From the NCBI GenBank assembly GCA_022575985.1, contig JAKSXM010000007.1, forward strand, positions 2,048,501-2,112,500: a stretch of 64,000 nucleotides of DNA. Direction: 5' to 3'. Origin of the DNA: Anagrus nilaparvatae. Lineage: Eukaryota > Arthropoda > Insecta > Hymenoptera > Mymaridae. Below are positions 1 through 12,400 of the stretch, one piece after another. Each line of letters starts with the position of its first letter. The first letter of the stretch is position 1. Below the pieces are notes generated by a model. The model made no database searches and was not told the origin of the DNA. It worked only from the letters and a program-made list of their open reading frames with translations. A program made the position numbers and the translations under genes.

Positions 1-3000
1 CGTCTTACGCGGTACATTTTGGGAAAGGAACTACTAGAATTTATTAATTAAAAATTTTTCCCACCTCTAATACCTGATTACTAAATAAATCTCTTCTCTG
101 TCATACTGCGATGCAAGGGATCTCATGTCGACAATTGATCTTAAAACAGGTCGAATGTAGGTTTTGTGTTGCTTAATTTCGGATTAAGGGTCCAAAATGG
201 CTGTAAAATAGAGGAAAACTCAGTAAAAACTACCCCGTTAAAGATTTTTTGCAATATATTTGAACTAACGATCAAATAAATGCCATTTTTTCTAGAATAA
301 TTAACAAAATATTGGGTTTATTTGATAATTGAAAACTACCCTCAAAGTAAGAATTACTTATTGATAAAACACGATATAAGTTCATTTTAATTATTTTTTT
401 TTGAAGCATGGTTTATCAATTTTGATCCTTATATAATTTATTCATCCATACCTGTGGGCAATAATTGGGAATGGGTAAAAAGTACCCTTAAATTAAAAAA
501 AAAGTTTAAAGAAAAAAAAAATACTAGTAGTAAGCTATACAATAAGAAAAATTTAGTTTTTGTGAATTGTAAATGAAGTTTATTAATTTCATTAAAATTC
601 AGGCTTCAATGCATGAATATTATAATGCGTAATGTATCGATGAGGAAATATGTCTTAGAAGTGCTTATATACACTTCAGAAGTCATTTCACTTGCGAGAA
701 TAATAATAATACAAGATTTTCTTAAAAAAAGATCTACCTTATTTGAAAAAAAAATTAAATTTTGCATTAAATTTGCAACTGCACATAAAAAGAATTTGAA
801 CTACACCTAAATAATAAATGCAGCGTAATACATAAATTCAGACTTCATTTTATAATGTTAACAATTATTTATTTTCGAAAGAATTTTGTTATTTCAGACA
901 AATTAATGAATATTACATTGTATTTTTGAGTCTTAGCAGAATGTTAATTATAAAATTTTAATTATTCGATTCTAAAAAATAGCATATAGTAAAAGACGCA
1001 TAAAAATAAAAAAAAAATAAATTTATAGTAACAATAAAATGAAACCTATTTTTACTAACAAAAAATTATTAAAATACACTGTGTTTATAATAAAATTTCA
1101 AGTTCATATGATTTTTCGACGCCTTATTGTCGGGCGTGCCTTTAGAATTAAAAAAAGAAAAATCTATCGAATAAAAAATTTTTTTTTTGAACTACTTAAG
1201 GGTATATATATGTATATATTTGACAATGTCCAAACATATGTATTTTAAAATATATATTTTGTTATAGAGGGGGATAAAATGTATGTTACTAACTAAAGTT
1301 GACTATAAAGTTAAAATTTTATTGGACATTGTATAGTCTTGAGTCTTTCCAGTTGAAACACAAATTATTAACTAATTTTTTCTTTTGTTTACTTTTTTTT
1401 TTATAAACAATTAGTAAGTAAATTATTAGTGATTTAATTTTTAATTGTGTTGGTTTAATTAGTGGACTTTTTTTATTTAATTAAAGTGAAATTTTTAGTG
1501 TTTTTGAGAAAAAAAATTTTAATCCTTGATTTTTTAAATAAATTTTTACTTTTTTTTAGTTATGTAATTTTATTTTTTTAATACAAAGAGAACGTGAAAT
1601 AATAAAAATTTTAATTTTAAACAAACAGTGAAATTTAGTTAACTTAGTCAGACGTTATAGGATTTCTTTTTAAGTAGAAACGCTCGAGCGACGTTCAGAC
1701 ATTGATATATTTACATATTATTTTAATTATTTTCAATAATAAAATAAAATAATTTAATTAAACCGAATTTAACGGTAAATTAATTTGTCTAGATTTATTA
1801 AAATTTTTAAAAAAACATATCCATAGCGTAGCTTTATTGTAAAAACGTTACATAAAATAAAAAAGTCCAGGGAGATGTGAAAAAAACTATTTTGAGAATT
1901 TTGTCGTAGGCAAAAATTTTATATAAAGATGATGATGATGATGATGAGAAGTAGAAGGGACTTAAAAGATTAGTATATAAAAGTGTATAAAATGAAAGAA
2001 AGAGTGGGTGGACATTAAGATGAACATTTCTTAAAATTAATGTCCTCGGTTAAATTAAACGTCGCACCTCGATATTTAAAAGTGCCATGGCGTCACAGAA
2101 TCGTACGATTTTTACGTATTTACGAATTTCGTATTGTTGAAGCTTTTTATGTCTCTTTTCAGGGTAATTTTTCAAAAAAGGACTTTCGAAAAATTGCATT
2201 ACCTATTGCTAGAGATTTAGTTAGAACAGAATAATTACATCATGAATTCTTACAAATTATGACTTCGTCAATGCAAACTTTTTATCTAAATACGATTGAT
2301 TCTAGAAAAATATTACACGTCGAATTTAGGAAATTTCAGAGCAACCTTTAAGACCACGCAAATTTTTGCATTTAAAATTTATTATGAAATGAAAATTTTT
2401 TTGAAATTTTAATTTTATAACCAGAAAAACCCTTTGCAAACTTTATCCATCACTGAAAATTATTTAATGAATTTATAAACGTGCTTTTTTAAATTACGAA
2501 CAATTTGAGCTTGCAAAATTTTCGTGTAAAATATTAGATAAAAATTACGATATTTTAAGTTTACATATAAAACAATCGTTAAACAATTTCCAACTGCGTC
2601 AATTCGTTATTTCAAAAAATTATACAATAAAACAATAAAATTTTATAATAAATCTTCGAAAAAAAAATATCAAAATTTTATTTCATTACAGTGTATCTAA
2701 AGCTTTTAATGATTCGTTCAAACATTCAAATAAAACGTTAATTAAAAATTTTCTTAATTAACTAAAAAACAATTAACAAAACAATAATGCCAAAAAATTT
2801 CAAAAAAAACTACATTGTATAAAAAAAAATAATTAATTAAATAAATAAAAAAAATTTTCATTAAAAAAATGACGTAAATTTAATATAAATTTGGTTTATA
2901 ATAACGACAGCTGCTCAAACTACAAATATAACATTTACATAAAAGCAAAAAAAAATGAAGATTCGCATGAACGGTATATAAATTTTCTAAAATAGCTATC

Positions 3001-3154
3001 AACGCACGTCCCTGTATTTAGTATGTATTTTTGAATGTAAAAAATGTACATAAATAATTGCACCCTCGCAAATATAAAATTTGTAAATCTGATAAATTTT
3101 AGTAAGCGTCACTGAATTTTATTTAAAAAAAAAAATTGACCTTATTTTCTTTAG
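1..3154. other. AT-rich non-coding stretch, probably intron or internal-promoter region of filamin
   Basis: No exon could be supported here. It lies directly upstream of an in-frame filamin exon with a good acceptor, so it is most simply intron. Visible details are a (GAT)n run at about 1928-1946 and a short inverted pair at 1223-1233 and 1322-1332. Short ORFs near 613, 1039 and 2040 have no recognisable domain. Insect filamin genes are known to make short isoforms from internal promoters, so a leader exon could be hidden here, but nothing in the sequence proves it. Confidence 0.5.
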
Positions 3155-3416
3155 GCATCAGAAGAATACAAAGAAACAAGTACAAATAAAAGTAAACGTG
3201 CAAAAAGAACAAAAGAAAGTAGTAAAGAAGAATTATATTCAACAACATCAACAAAATCATCAACGACCAAAAGTAGCACTGTTACAAAACGTAGTAATTT
3301 AACAACTCAACAGCAGCAGCAACAGCAGCAACAACAACAAATACAAAATAAGAAATTTAATACTGTCCAATTAAACGGAATACCATTACCATCTGCTACT
3401 GGTGGAAATATAACAT
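3155..3416 (+). CDS. cher: Filamin exon a: hinge-1-like linker with poly-Gln
   Basis: This exon follows a TTTAG acceptor and ends at GTAAGT in phase 1. It encodes a low-complexity basic and Ser/Thr-rich segment beginning [12 protein letters not shown], an uninterrupted run of 11 Gln codons (3308-3340, mixed CAA/CAG), and the lead-in [14 protein letters not shown] to repeat 16. The position matches the flexible hinge between repeats 15 and 16 of known filamins. There is no in-frame ATG, so translation must start upstream or in an alternative first exon. Confidence 0.85.
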
Positions 3417-6400
3417 GTAAGTAATATTATTTATAGAGCATAATTTTATTTGTCAAAAAAATTTTTTAGCTTTTTTTTATTTTTCTAATTTATTATTAAA
3501 AGGGGATTTTGCTTTTAGAATAATAATTATTATGCTATGTATATTCAATGAATTTTACCTAAACACTTAATAAATGTCAAAAATTATTTTCAAACTTATA
3601 TGTCAAATTTACTTCTTTTGCACGTACACTGTTAAACTGCTTTTATTCAATTTTTCATTTTAAGATCTACAGTTTTATGTGTGCTTTTGAGCTTTTACTT
3701 TGACGTGAAAAAATATTGAAATTTACCTATATTTCTGGAAAATTCGAAGAAAAAAAATATATTTTAATGCAAAAAATATTCAAATTAAAAATTTGCATTG
3801 ATTTCTGAAAATTCGTCGTTTTTTAACCCCTAATTACACAGTTCTTTCTCCTCAAACGTGGAAAGAACCCTAAGTAAGAGTTGCCAAAATATAGCATGAG
3901 ACATGGTACCAATTTGCTCTTATTTTTCTAGAAATTTGTCCCACTAAACTTAAACACAAAGCACGCATTTATTACCACGTGAAAATTTAATAACCAAATT
4001 TTCTGCTATTACTGAGAAACATAAGTTTAACTTACCCATCAAACCACAAGCATAAAAAGCAACTTTTTCATTAGTTTTTGAAATACTACGTGCTTTTATT
4101 ATTATAAAATAAAATACCAACAATGAAAAATTTCCTATAATAAAATTGACTAAAATTGGCAAGCACAGAGCGTAGCCATGTGTAAAAAATTTTGCGCTTA
4201 CTGATTTTAATAAATGAGCATCACTAATAAGAATTATACAAGCTAAGAGAAAGTCAGTAAATGACGCTTTTAATAATATTAGTAAAAAAAAATATTTTTA
4301 AATTAAATCTAAAAAAAGCTCTATAAGTTTTTAACATTGAAATTTTAATTATTAAAAAAACAATAATTTTATTAAAAAATTATAAATAATAATTGTAATT
4401 TCAAGCAAAGCAGTTTAAAAGTATAAAATTAAATATAGTATGATGAAAATTTTGTAGTGAAAAAAGCATTGAAATTACGCATAGTATTAAAATTATATAT
4501 ATAGTAGCTTTATATGTTAAACTATTAAAAGTCTTTAAAATTGATATCCATAACATTTGTAGATATTATAATACACCGTAAATCATATTAAGACTAATAA
4601 AATTTAACTTTTATTACAAAAAAAGGAGAAAATTATTATTACCTATTTTTAAAACATTTATGTATTTCTTGGTTGAACAAATTTTTAGTTGGCGTGGTTC
4701 TCGCAGTGCCAAAAATTACTTTAATCAACTTTTCTAATGGTACGGGGCTTATGAAGTTCTAGAACTTGTTTTAAAAACCTCATAAATAAATTTTTAAAAA
4801 AGTTTAGATAAAATTAGAGATTCCAAAAGACGCTCAAATTTCTTCTTTAGTACAAAATCCCGAAAGCTGTAGCATGCTTTATTAGTTAAGAAACTTTAAT
4901 TTTATACAAAGCTTAAATTGTTAGGTTGCTTCAATTTCGCTTGAATTGCTTTAAATTTTCAGCACTTTGAGCTATTTACAATTTTCGCAGCTATTAAAAT
5001 CAAATATTAATCAGAATAAGAAAAGTAAATTCAAGCAAAATTTGATACCAGCGCTTTACCGTTTATCTGACATGGAAATTCCAGTATATGTATTTGCTTA
5101 AATTAGGTTAAAATAATATTATATTTAACAGTATAGGATATACTAAGAATTGAAATTATATAAACAAAAATATACTAATATTTCATTCAAAATATATCAG
5201 TTACAGTTTAGTAAATAAATAATTTTTTATATGCATTTTTTTTGTATTTCAATAAAATGTTATCCAAATTTTTAATATTATTATCAAAATCTTGAATATC
5301 AATTTTAGTGTTTTCGTTTTTGTAAAATCGCTTTTTTTAATCTTATTATTTGCTTAGTTTCTTTACACCTAGCCTTTTTATATCTGAATTTTTTTATTAG
5401 ACCAAAATGATTCAATAAATGTCTAAACATTTTTTCCTTTGCAAAAATATTAACAAAATGAACAATTTCATGCATAAAAATCAAATTTTATGGATAACTA
5501 AAAACGTACTTTAAACAAATAGAACCGTAGTGTAACCAGGGAAATTTCAGATCAAAGTAACAGTACTTAAAATTTATTTAATCTTAAACAAAACTCGAGA
5601 CACATTAAAAAATAATTTTGACTGAAAATTAATTTTTTATACTTTTTTATAATATTATACTCAAAATTAATTGGCTTCTGGAAGGAAAAGCGTATGACTC
5701 TTAAAAAAAGTTAAATAAATTAAAAATTTTTATCATGTAAAGCCCATAGCAGATTCAAACTCTAAACTTGTAGTTATTTAATAACTTTTAGCGACAATTT
5801 CTAGTTCTATTTTATTGATATACCAAAATTTCTTTTTGGCATTACAATCCACGATTTAAGGTATTCATAAATTATCTATTTGTTGGTAATTTTTGTTTTT
5901 CACCAAATCCATTGACATACTTCCGAAAATTGTAAAGTTTTTAAAGAAAAAAAATTTCTTTAAGAGTATCTCTGAATATAAAATTTCGTAAACTTGTACT
6001 TGCAAACCATGTGTGACTGAAATTCGGACAAAAAAAAAGAATTTAATCAATCTAAGTAATTCAAAATGAAAAGAGTATTTGTCGGTGATTTGGTTTTTAA
6101 AGAAAATTTTACGATACAGCTAAATTTTAGTTATCACTGAAGAAATTAGTTTAATTCCAGTTTATTCTCATACAGGATTTTTATGAAACAATTTTCGTGG
6201 TAATAAAATACAACCAGATTTAGCTAGATATAAAATTATTTTATACAGTCGAATGATTGAATTGAAACTCTTTTGGATTTTTTATCTCCCAAAATTGTCC
6301 GAATGTAATTTTTATTATTAAGTTTATCGAAAACGAAAATCATTGAATTCAAGGTAAAGTTATTAATTTGCAAGCTAAAATCGATCGTTTACAAAAAGCT

Positions 6401-9400
6401 CTATTTGATCAATTTGATCATACAAAGGATGCTTAATTCGATATAAAAAATTACGTATTATCCAAGCAGGCGATTTCAAATTATTTAAGTATTTTTTTTG
6501 GAACTCATTGACGAAACTTTCATTTGGTTTTCTAAGTAGTAATTATATAAATTGAAAACGGAAATCTAGAAAAAGTTAAGGTGCCATAAAAATAAAGTAA
6601 CTCATAAATTTTTCATATCCTATTTATTTTATAATTTATATAATTATGATAAATTTCTACATATCAAAATAAATGACTAAATATATAAAGCGCATGCGTT
6701 TTATTTTAATTCAACAAATTTTATCCCATACATAAAATTATAATTACATTCATGTATAATAACTGGAGTTTGTACGGTAGCTAAAAATTTTTAGTGCCGC
6801 TTACACGACTTTCATTAAGTTTTTTGAAATTATGTGTTAGAAATATTTAAATGAAAATATGTTTAAAATTGAAGAAATTGAAACTCATTGGGACGATTTG
6901 TCCATTTTTTATTTTAATTTGTTTAAAGAAGTTACTTATAGTGAATATGATTTCCCGGAAAAAGGACCGATTTGTGTTTGTTCGGAAATGCAAACTGTTT
7001 TGAGTGATGAGAGTGAAGAAGATACGGAGAATTTTTTTGTTCCTATTGTTACTTGCCAAAGCCATTATTACATTCAAACTAGAAAAGGTTTTGATTTAGT
7101 GCATTTTACTTTTTAATACTCTATTTTATCTGCAACTATTGCAAAACGCAATTGTTTTTTAGTTAAGAATCTAATTCGACTTTTTTGTTAATTTCGCATT
7201 TAAAAATTTTTGTATGCTCATTCAGGAGAAATCGTTTAAAATTTGACTAATTTATAAAAATAATTAAAAGTTTTGATTACTTTTGTGTGTAAGCAAATAT
7301 TATTTCTTTATAGATTTTTTGTGTTTAAATTACACGGTGCTATCATATTTATGCAGTCAATCATTGTATTACACTAATATTTTTTTAGCATACGAACAAT
7401 TTTCTCATAAATTTACTTTATTAAAATTTATTATCTACCTATGATAAATTCTGGTTTTCAAAACAATTATCGATTTGAAAATCATTTATTTTAGGTCAAG
7501 TTAGCACACATATGTGCGAAAAATTTAACTTATATAGCTTTTTTTTAACATTTTTGTTAGAACATTTTTCTAAGATATTTGTTGAGCTCGTTGTTTCAAA
7601 CTTGCAGAAAATTTCTGAAAAAGATGCACTTTCATCAATTCATTGATTTTCGTTAATTTTTATAATTTTTTGTATCTTGCCGGTGTAAAAAATATTTAAA
7701 CAAAGAATTCTCTAATAAAAATTTTATTATTTGAACATTCTTTGAAAAAATATATTTTTAATCGATTTAAAACTAGTAAAATAAAAAAAATCTTGAAAAA
7801 CATAAAATATTTTTAACTTTCTTTATCCTAAATTTTATTTATAAAAAATCTCAAAAATTTTTTTCGCATTGCTCTATATCGATACACCATTAAAATTTCA
7901 ACACATTTTTGTGTATTTTTGACGCAATTAAAAATAAAAAAAATCATTTTATTTCTGATTTATAAATTGACTTTTTAAAATTAGAATTTAAAAAAATGTG
8001 AAAAAAATATTTTTAAATTCTTAAATATAAATTTTATTTACATTGTATAAAAATATTCAAAAATTTTTAATCTACTCAATCATTCAATTTTTATATTAAA
8101 AGATTTCAATGCTTTTTTAGTTATTAAATAAGTGAAAGAGAGATTTGTGCCAGAGTTAAATTCCCCTAAAATTAGATTATATAGGAATATTTGCTTAAAA
8201 ATAAAACTCACTCTAAATTCTATCTTATTTTTTTTCCAAAATATAAATCAATACGAAAATTAATTTTAAATTATCTAAAAATGAATTTTTTCAAAAATAT
8301 TATAGAATTTTAAAATATTCAACATTAAAAAAAAATTTTTTTTTGTAGCTGAAGTTAAAATGCCGAGTGGTAAAGTGGATAAGCCCGTTATTGAAGATAA
8401 TCATGATGGCACAGTTTCTATCAAATACGAGCCAAGAGAGGAGGGAACTCACGAAGTTTACGTAAAATACAATGGCGAACATGTACAAGGTAAACAAAAT
8501 TTTTAATTTTTTCATTAGTACTCAGGTAGAAAGTGAATAAAAAATTTTTTTTTTAAATAAACCGAAATAAATATTTATTTTTATTTTAAATTACATCAAT
8601 TAATTAGAAAATATTTTTCGCACCTAATATACTCATATCCCCCTAAAAAAATATGATAAATTTATCGGATTTGCTTAAGGCTTACTCATTAATTATTTTG
8701 ATTAATAGTTAACTTTGTACTAAATTTTAATGCAAGCGTATAAGATTCTGGAAGATAGATCTAAAAACAGTTTCGATGATTGATATACGAATAGAAAATT
8801 TGTTTTTCTTACAAAAATATTAAATATTTTTAAAACGGAAATAAGTAAATACAGCTAAATATATATATATTTTTTTAAATATAATTTTTTTATTTTTAAA
8901 TTTTAGGTTCACCGTTTAAATTTCATGTTGATTCATTGGCAAGTGGTCATGTAACTGCATATGGACCTGGTTTAATTTATGGTGTTTGTGGTGAACCAGG
9001 CAATTTTACTATTTCAACAAAAGGAGCTGGTGCTGGTGGCTTATCATTAGCTGTTGAAGGACCAAGCAAAGCTGAAATCTCTTGTCATGATAATAAAGAT
9101 GGAACTGTATCAGTATCATATTTACCAACTTCACCAGGAGAATATAAAATTTCCGTTAAATTCGGTGACAAACACATTAGAGGCAGTCCATATAATGCAA
9201 AAATTACTGGTAATTTGTTATAGAAAATTTATATTTATTCAAACGCAACAGTAAAAATTTTAATAAAAATGTCAATTTATTTAAATTTTAGGCGAAGGAA
9301 GAAAAAGAAATCAAATTTCAGTTGGATCATCATCTGAAGTACAACTTCCTGGTAAAGTAACTGATACCGATTTACGTTCATTGAATGCATCGATTACAGC

Positions 9401-12400
9401 ACCAAGTGGACTTGAAGAGCCATGTTTCTTGAAAAAAGTACCCAGTGGAAATATATGCATTTCATTTACACCAAGAGAAGCTGGTCAACATGAAGTTGCA
9501 GTCAAAAAAATGGGATATCATATTCCTAATTCACCATTTAAAATTAATGTTAAAAATGGAGAAGTTGGTGATGCCAAAAAAGTTAAAGTTTCTGGTGCTG
9601 CTCTTAAAGAAGGTAAAACTCATGTTGATAATAGCTTCAAAATTGACACCCGTAATGCTGGTTTTGGTGGACTGTCACTTTCAATGGAAGGACCAAGTAA
9701 AGCCGAAATTCAATGCAAAGATAACGAAGATGGAACTTTAAATATTTCTTACAAACCAACAGAACCAGGTTATTACATTATGAATTTGAAATTCGCTGAT
9801 CATCATGTCGATGGATCACCTTTCACGGTCAAAGTTTCTGGTAAAGGAAGTAACCAACAAAGAGAAAGAATTCAAAAGCAAAGAGAAGCTGGTAAGAAAA
9901 ATTATTTTTTTTCAAAAATTAATTAATTAGTTTTACCTAAAAATAAATTATACTAAATAATATATATTTTACTAGTTCCAATAACTGAGGTTGGCAGTCA
10001 ATGTAAATTAACTTTCAAAATGCCTGGAATAACATCAATGGATCTTACGGCGTCAGTTACTTCACCTGGAGGTATTACACAGGATGCTGAAGTTAAAGAA
10101 GTTGAAGACGGCCTATACGCCGTACATTTTGTTCCAAGGGTAATTACAATTTAATCATGTAATAAATTTAATCTAATGAATAAATAAACTAAGAAAAATT
10201 TTATTACAGGAACTCGGGGTTCATACCGTTTCTGTAAGATACAAGGACATGCATATTCCAGGTTCACCATTCCAATTTACTGTTGGTCCATTTAGAGATA
10301 GTGGAGCACACAGAGTACATGCTGGTGGCCCTGGTCTTGAAAGAGGAGAACAAGGACAACCTTGTGAATTTAATATTTGGACAAGAGAAGCTGGTGCTGG
10401 CACATTAGCTGTATCTGTTGAAGGACCAAGTAAAGCTTTAATTGATTTCAAAGATCGTAAGGATGGAAGTTGCTATGTCAGTTACGTCGTCAGTGAACCA
10501 GGTTTGTAAAATATTTTTATGATTTTTAAAATTTCAGTTAAAGAAACCATTTATCAAAAAAACTATAATATTTTTCTTTTTGTAAAGGCAAATAGTTTTT
10601 TAAAGTGCATTTAAAAAAAATAATTTTATCATTAAAATGATAATAGTTGGTAAAGAAGTTTTCTTTATGTTTTGCATTGCGCGTAATTCCGATTTATCAA
10701 TGCTGAAAGTGTACAGTGCATGTAGGGGGTATGATTTTTCAATACAGATCTTATTGCAGCTTTTTTTTTTGTATATGACTTTTTTTTAAAGGGGGGCGTT
10801 CACTTTAGAATTTAAAAGAAAGATATGCATATTATTTTTAAAATTTCTGTTTGTTTTTTAAGTATGCGTGTTTTAATTATATATAAAAATTTTTATTTCT
10901 TTTTTTTTTTAATTAAATTTAACTCAAAATAGATAGCCTATTAAATAGTGCTTAAAATTTACGGTATACATGATACCGCAAAAATTAGTTAATCGATTTG
11001 CAAAAATTTAGATTCCTGTCAATTCTGGTCAAATTGGCTATCGTATAACCAAAATTATTTTTTCAAAAGTGGTAATCATTGAAGTTTTTTTGAAAAAAAA
11101 TATCACTTTTTTCTTTTTAATTAATAAATCGTAAATTTGCTCTTTTTCTTGAAATTACTGGATATTACTGGATATTTTTAACAGTGCTTAAATTTTGAAA
11201 CCGCAGCCTAGAAATCGAATGATTTCATTAATAAATATATAAAAATTGGATTCACTTCAAATAATCATAAACTTGCGAAAATATTTAAATTTAATTTTTT
11301 AGATAATTAGATAAAAATAATTAATTCTAATGAAAAACTTTTGAAACAAATTTTTTATTTACAAAATTGAGAAATTTTTGATCTCTCTAAGCACAGTTTA
11401 TGATCACTTTTGGCTTAATTTAGGACTAAAAATCCTGAACGCGAGGAATAATAGCTATTTTTTAACTTTACATACAGTTGCATGCATGAGCGAGCGTAAC
11501 GAGCAAGTGCAGACAGCATGCAAAAGTCGAAATCCATATTTTTTACCGTGATTTAAAACATAATTTTACATATAATGGGCAAAATAAGCCGTTTCCCTAG
11601 GGCAGAAAATAGGCTTTTTTTGCCCTAGATATGTAAAGTTTGTTTTTATAGCATATTTACTACTCGTACCCAGTAAAGTAAAGAATGGGCCAAACCGCAT
11701 GTAAATTATCTTTCGAAGCGAATTTGAGTATAGTAAATTGCAATTTGGAGCATTTTTCATTTATGCACAAGGGCCGTATAAAATTTTTCTGCGTCAGTAG
11801 CTAGAAAACGCGTTATTTTCGGCCGCGCAGTACCCGGGAAATACACGCTTTCTGTCTGGTGAATAGATAAACTGTTTTTGATTTAAAATACTACAATAAG
11901 AAAATTTTTGTTCATTCTGTGTTCAATGTAATATTTTGAACACTCGCGTGAAACCTTACCCTCTTGATACATAACATACTACATAAATCAAAGTCACTTT
12001 TAATATTTTAATAGTAATTTTCGCACTAAATTAAAAAAAAAGAATAAAAGTCCAAAAATAAAAAAATAAATTTAAAAAAAACACAATAAAAGTCAATGTC
12101 ACATAAAAAATTGTTAAGTTGACCATGAAAAAAAATAAAAAAATTGCAAAAGTTGAATATTTTTTAATGTATAATTTACCTTCATTTATATTTACAAACA
12201 TATGTAAGTGTGACTCACATAGACAATTTTCTCATAATTGCACACTTATTTACACAAACACAGATAAATTATTATATCATAGGAATAAAATGCAACATCT
12301 TGTTTACTAATATATGTATGACTGCATATGTATGTGGGTCGAACGTAGTTTATATTATTAATGAAATAATATTATAGTGTGTAGAGGTGTGGATATTAAA

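Noticed and set aside
2040..2234. 64-aa ORF as an upstream filamin exon or alternative first exon
   Set aside because: No filamin motif, no convincing donor in phase with the exon at 3155, and no similarity recognised.
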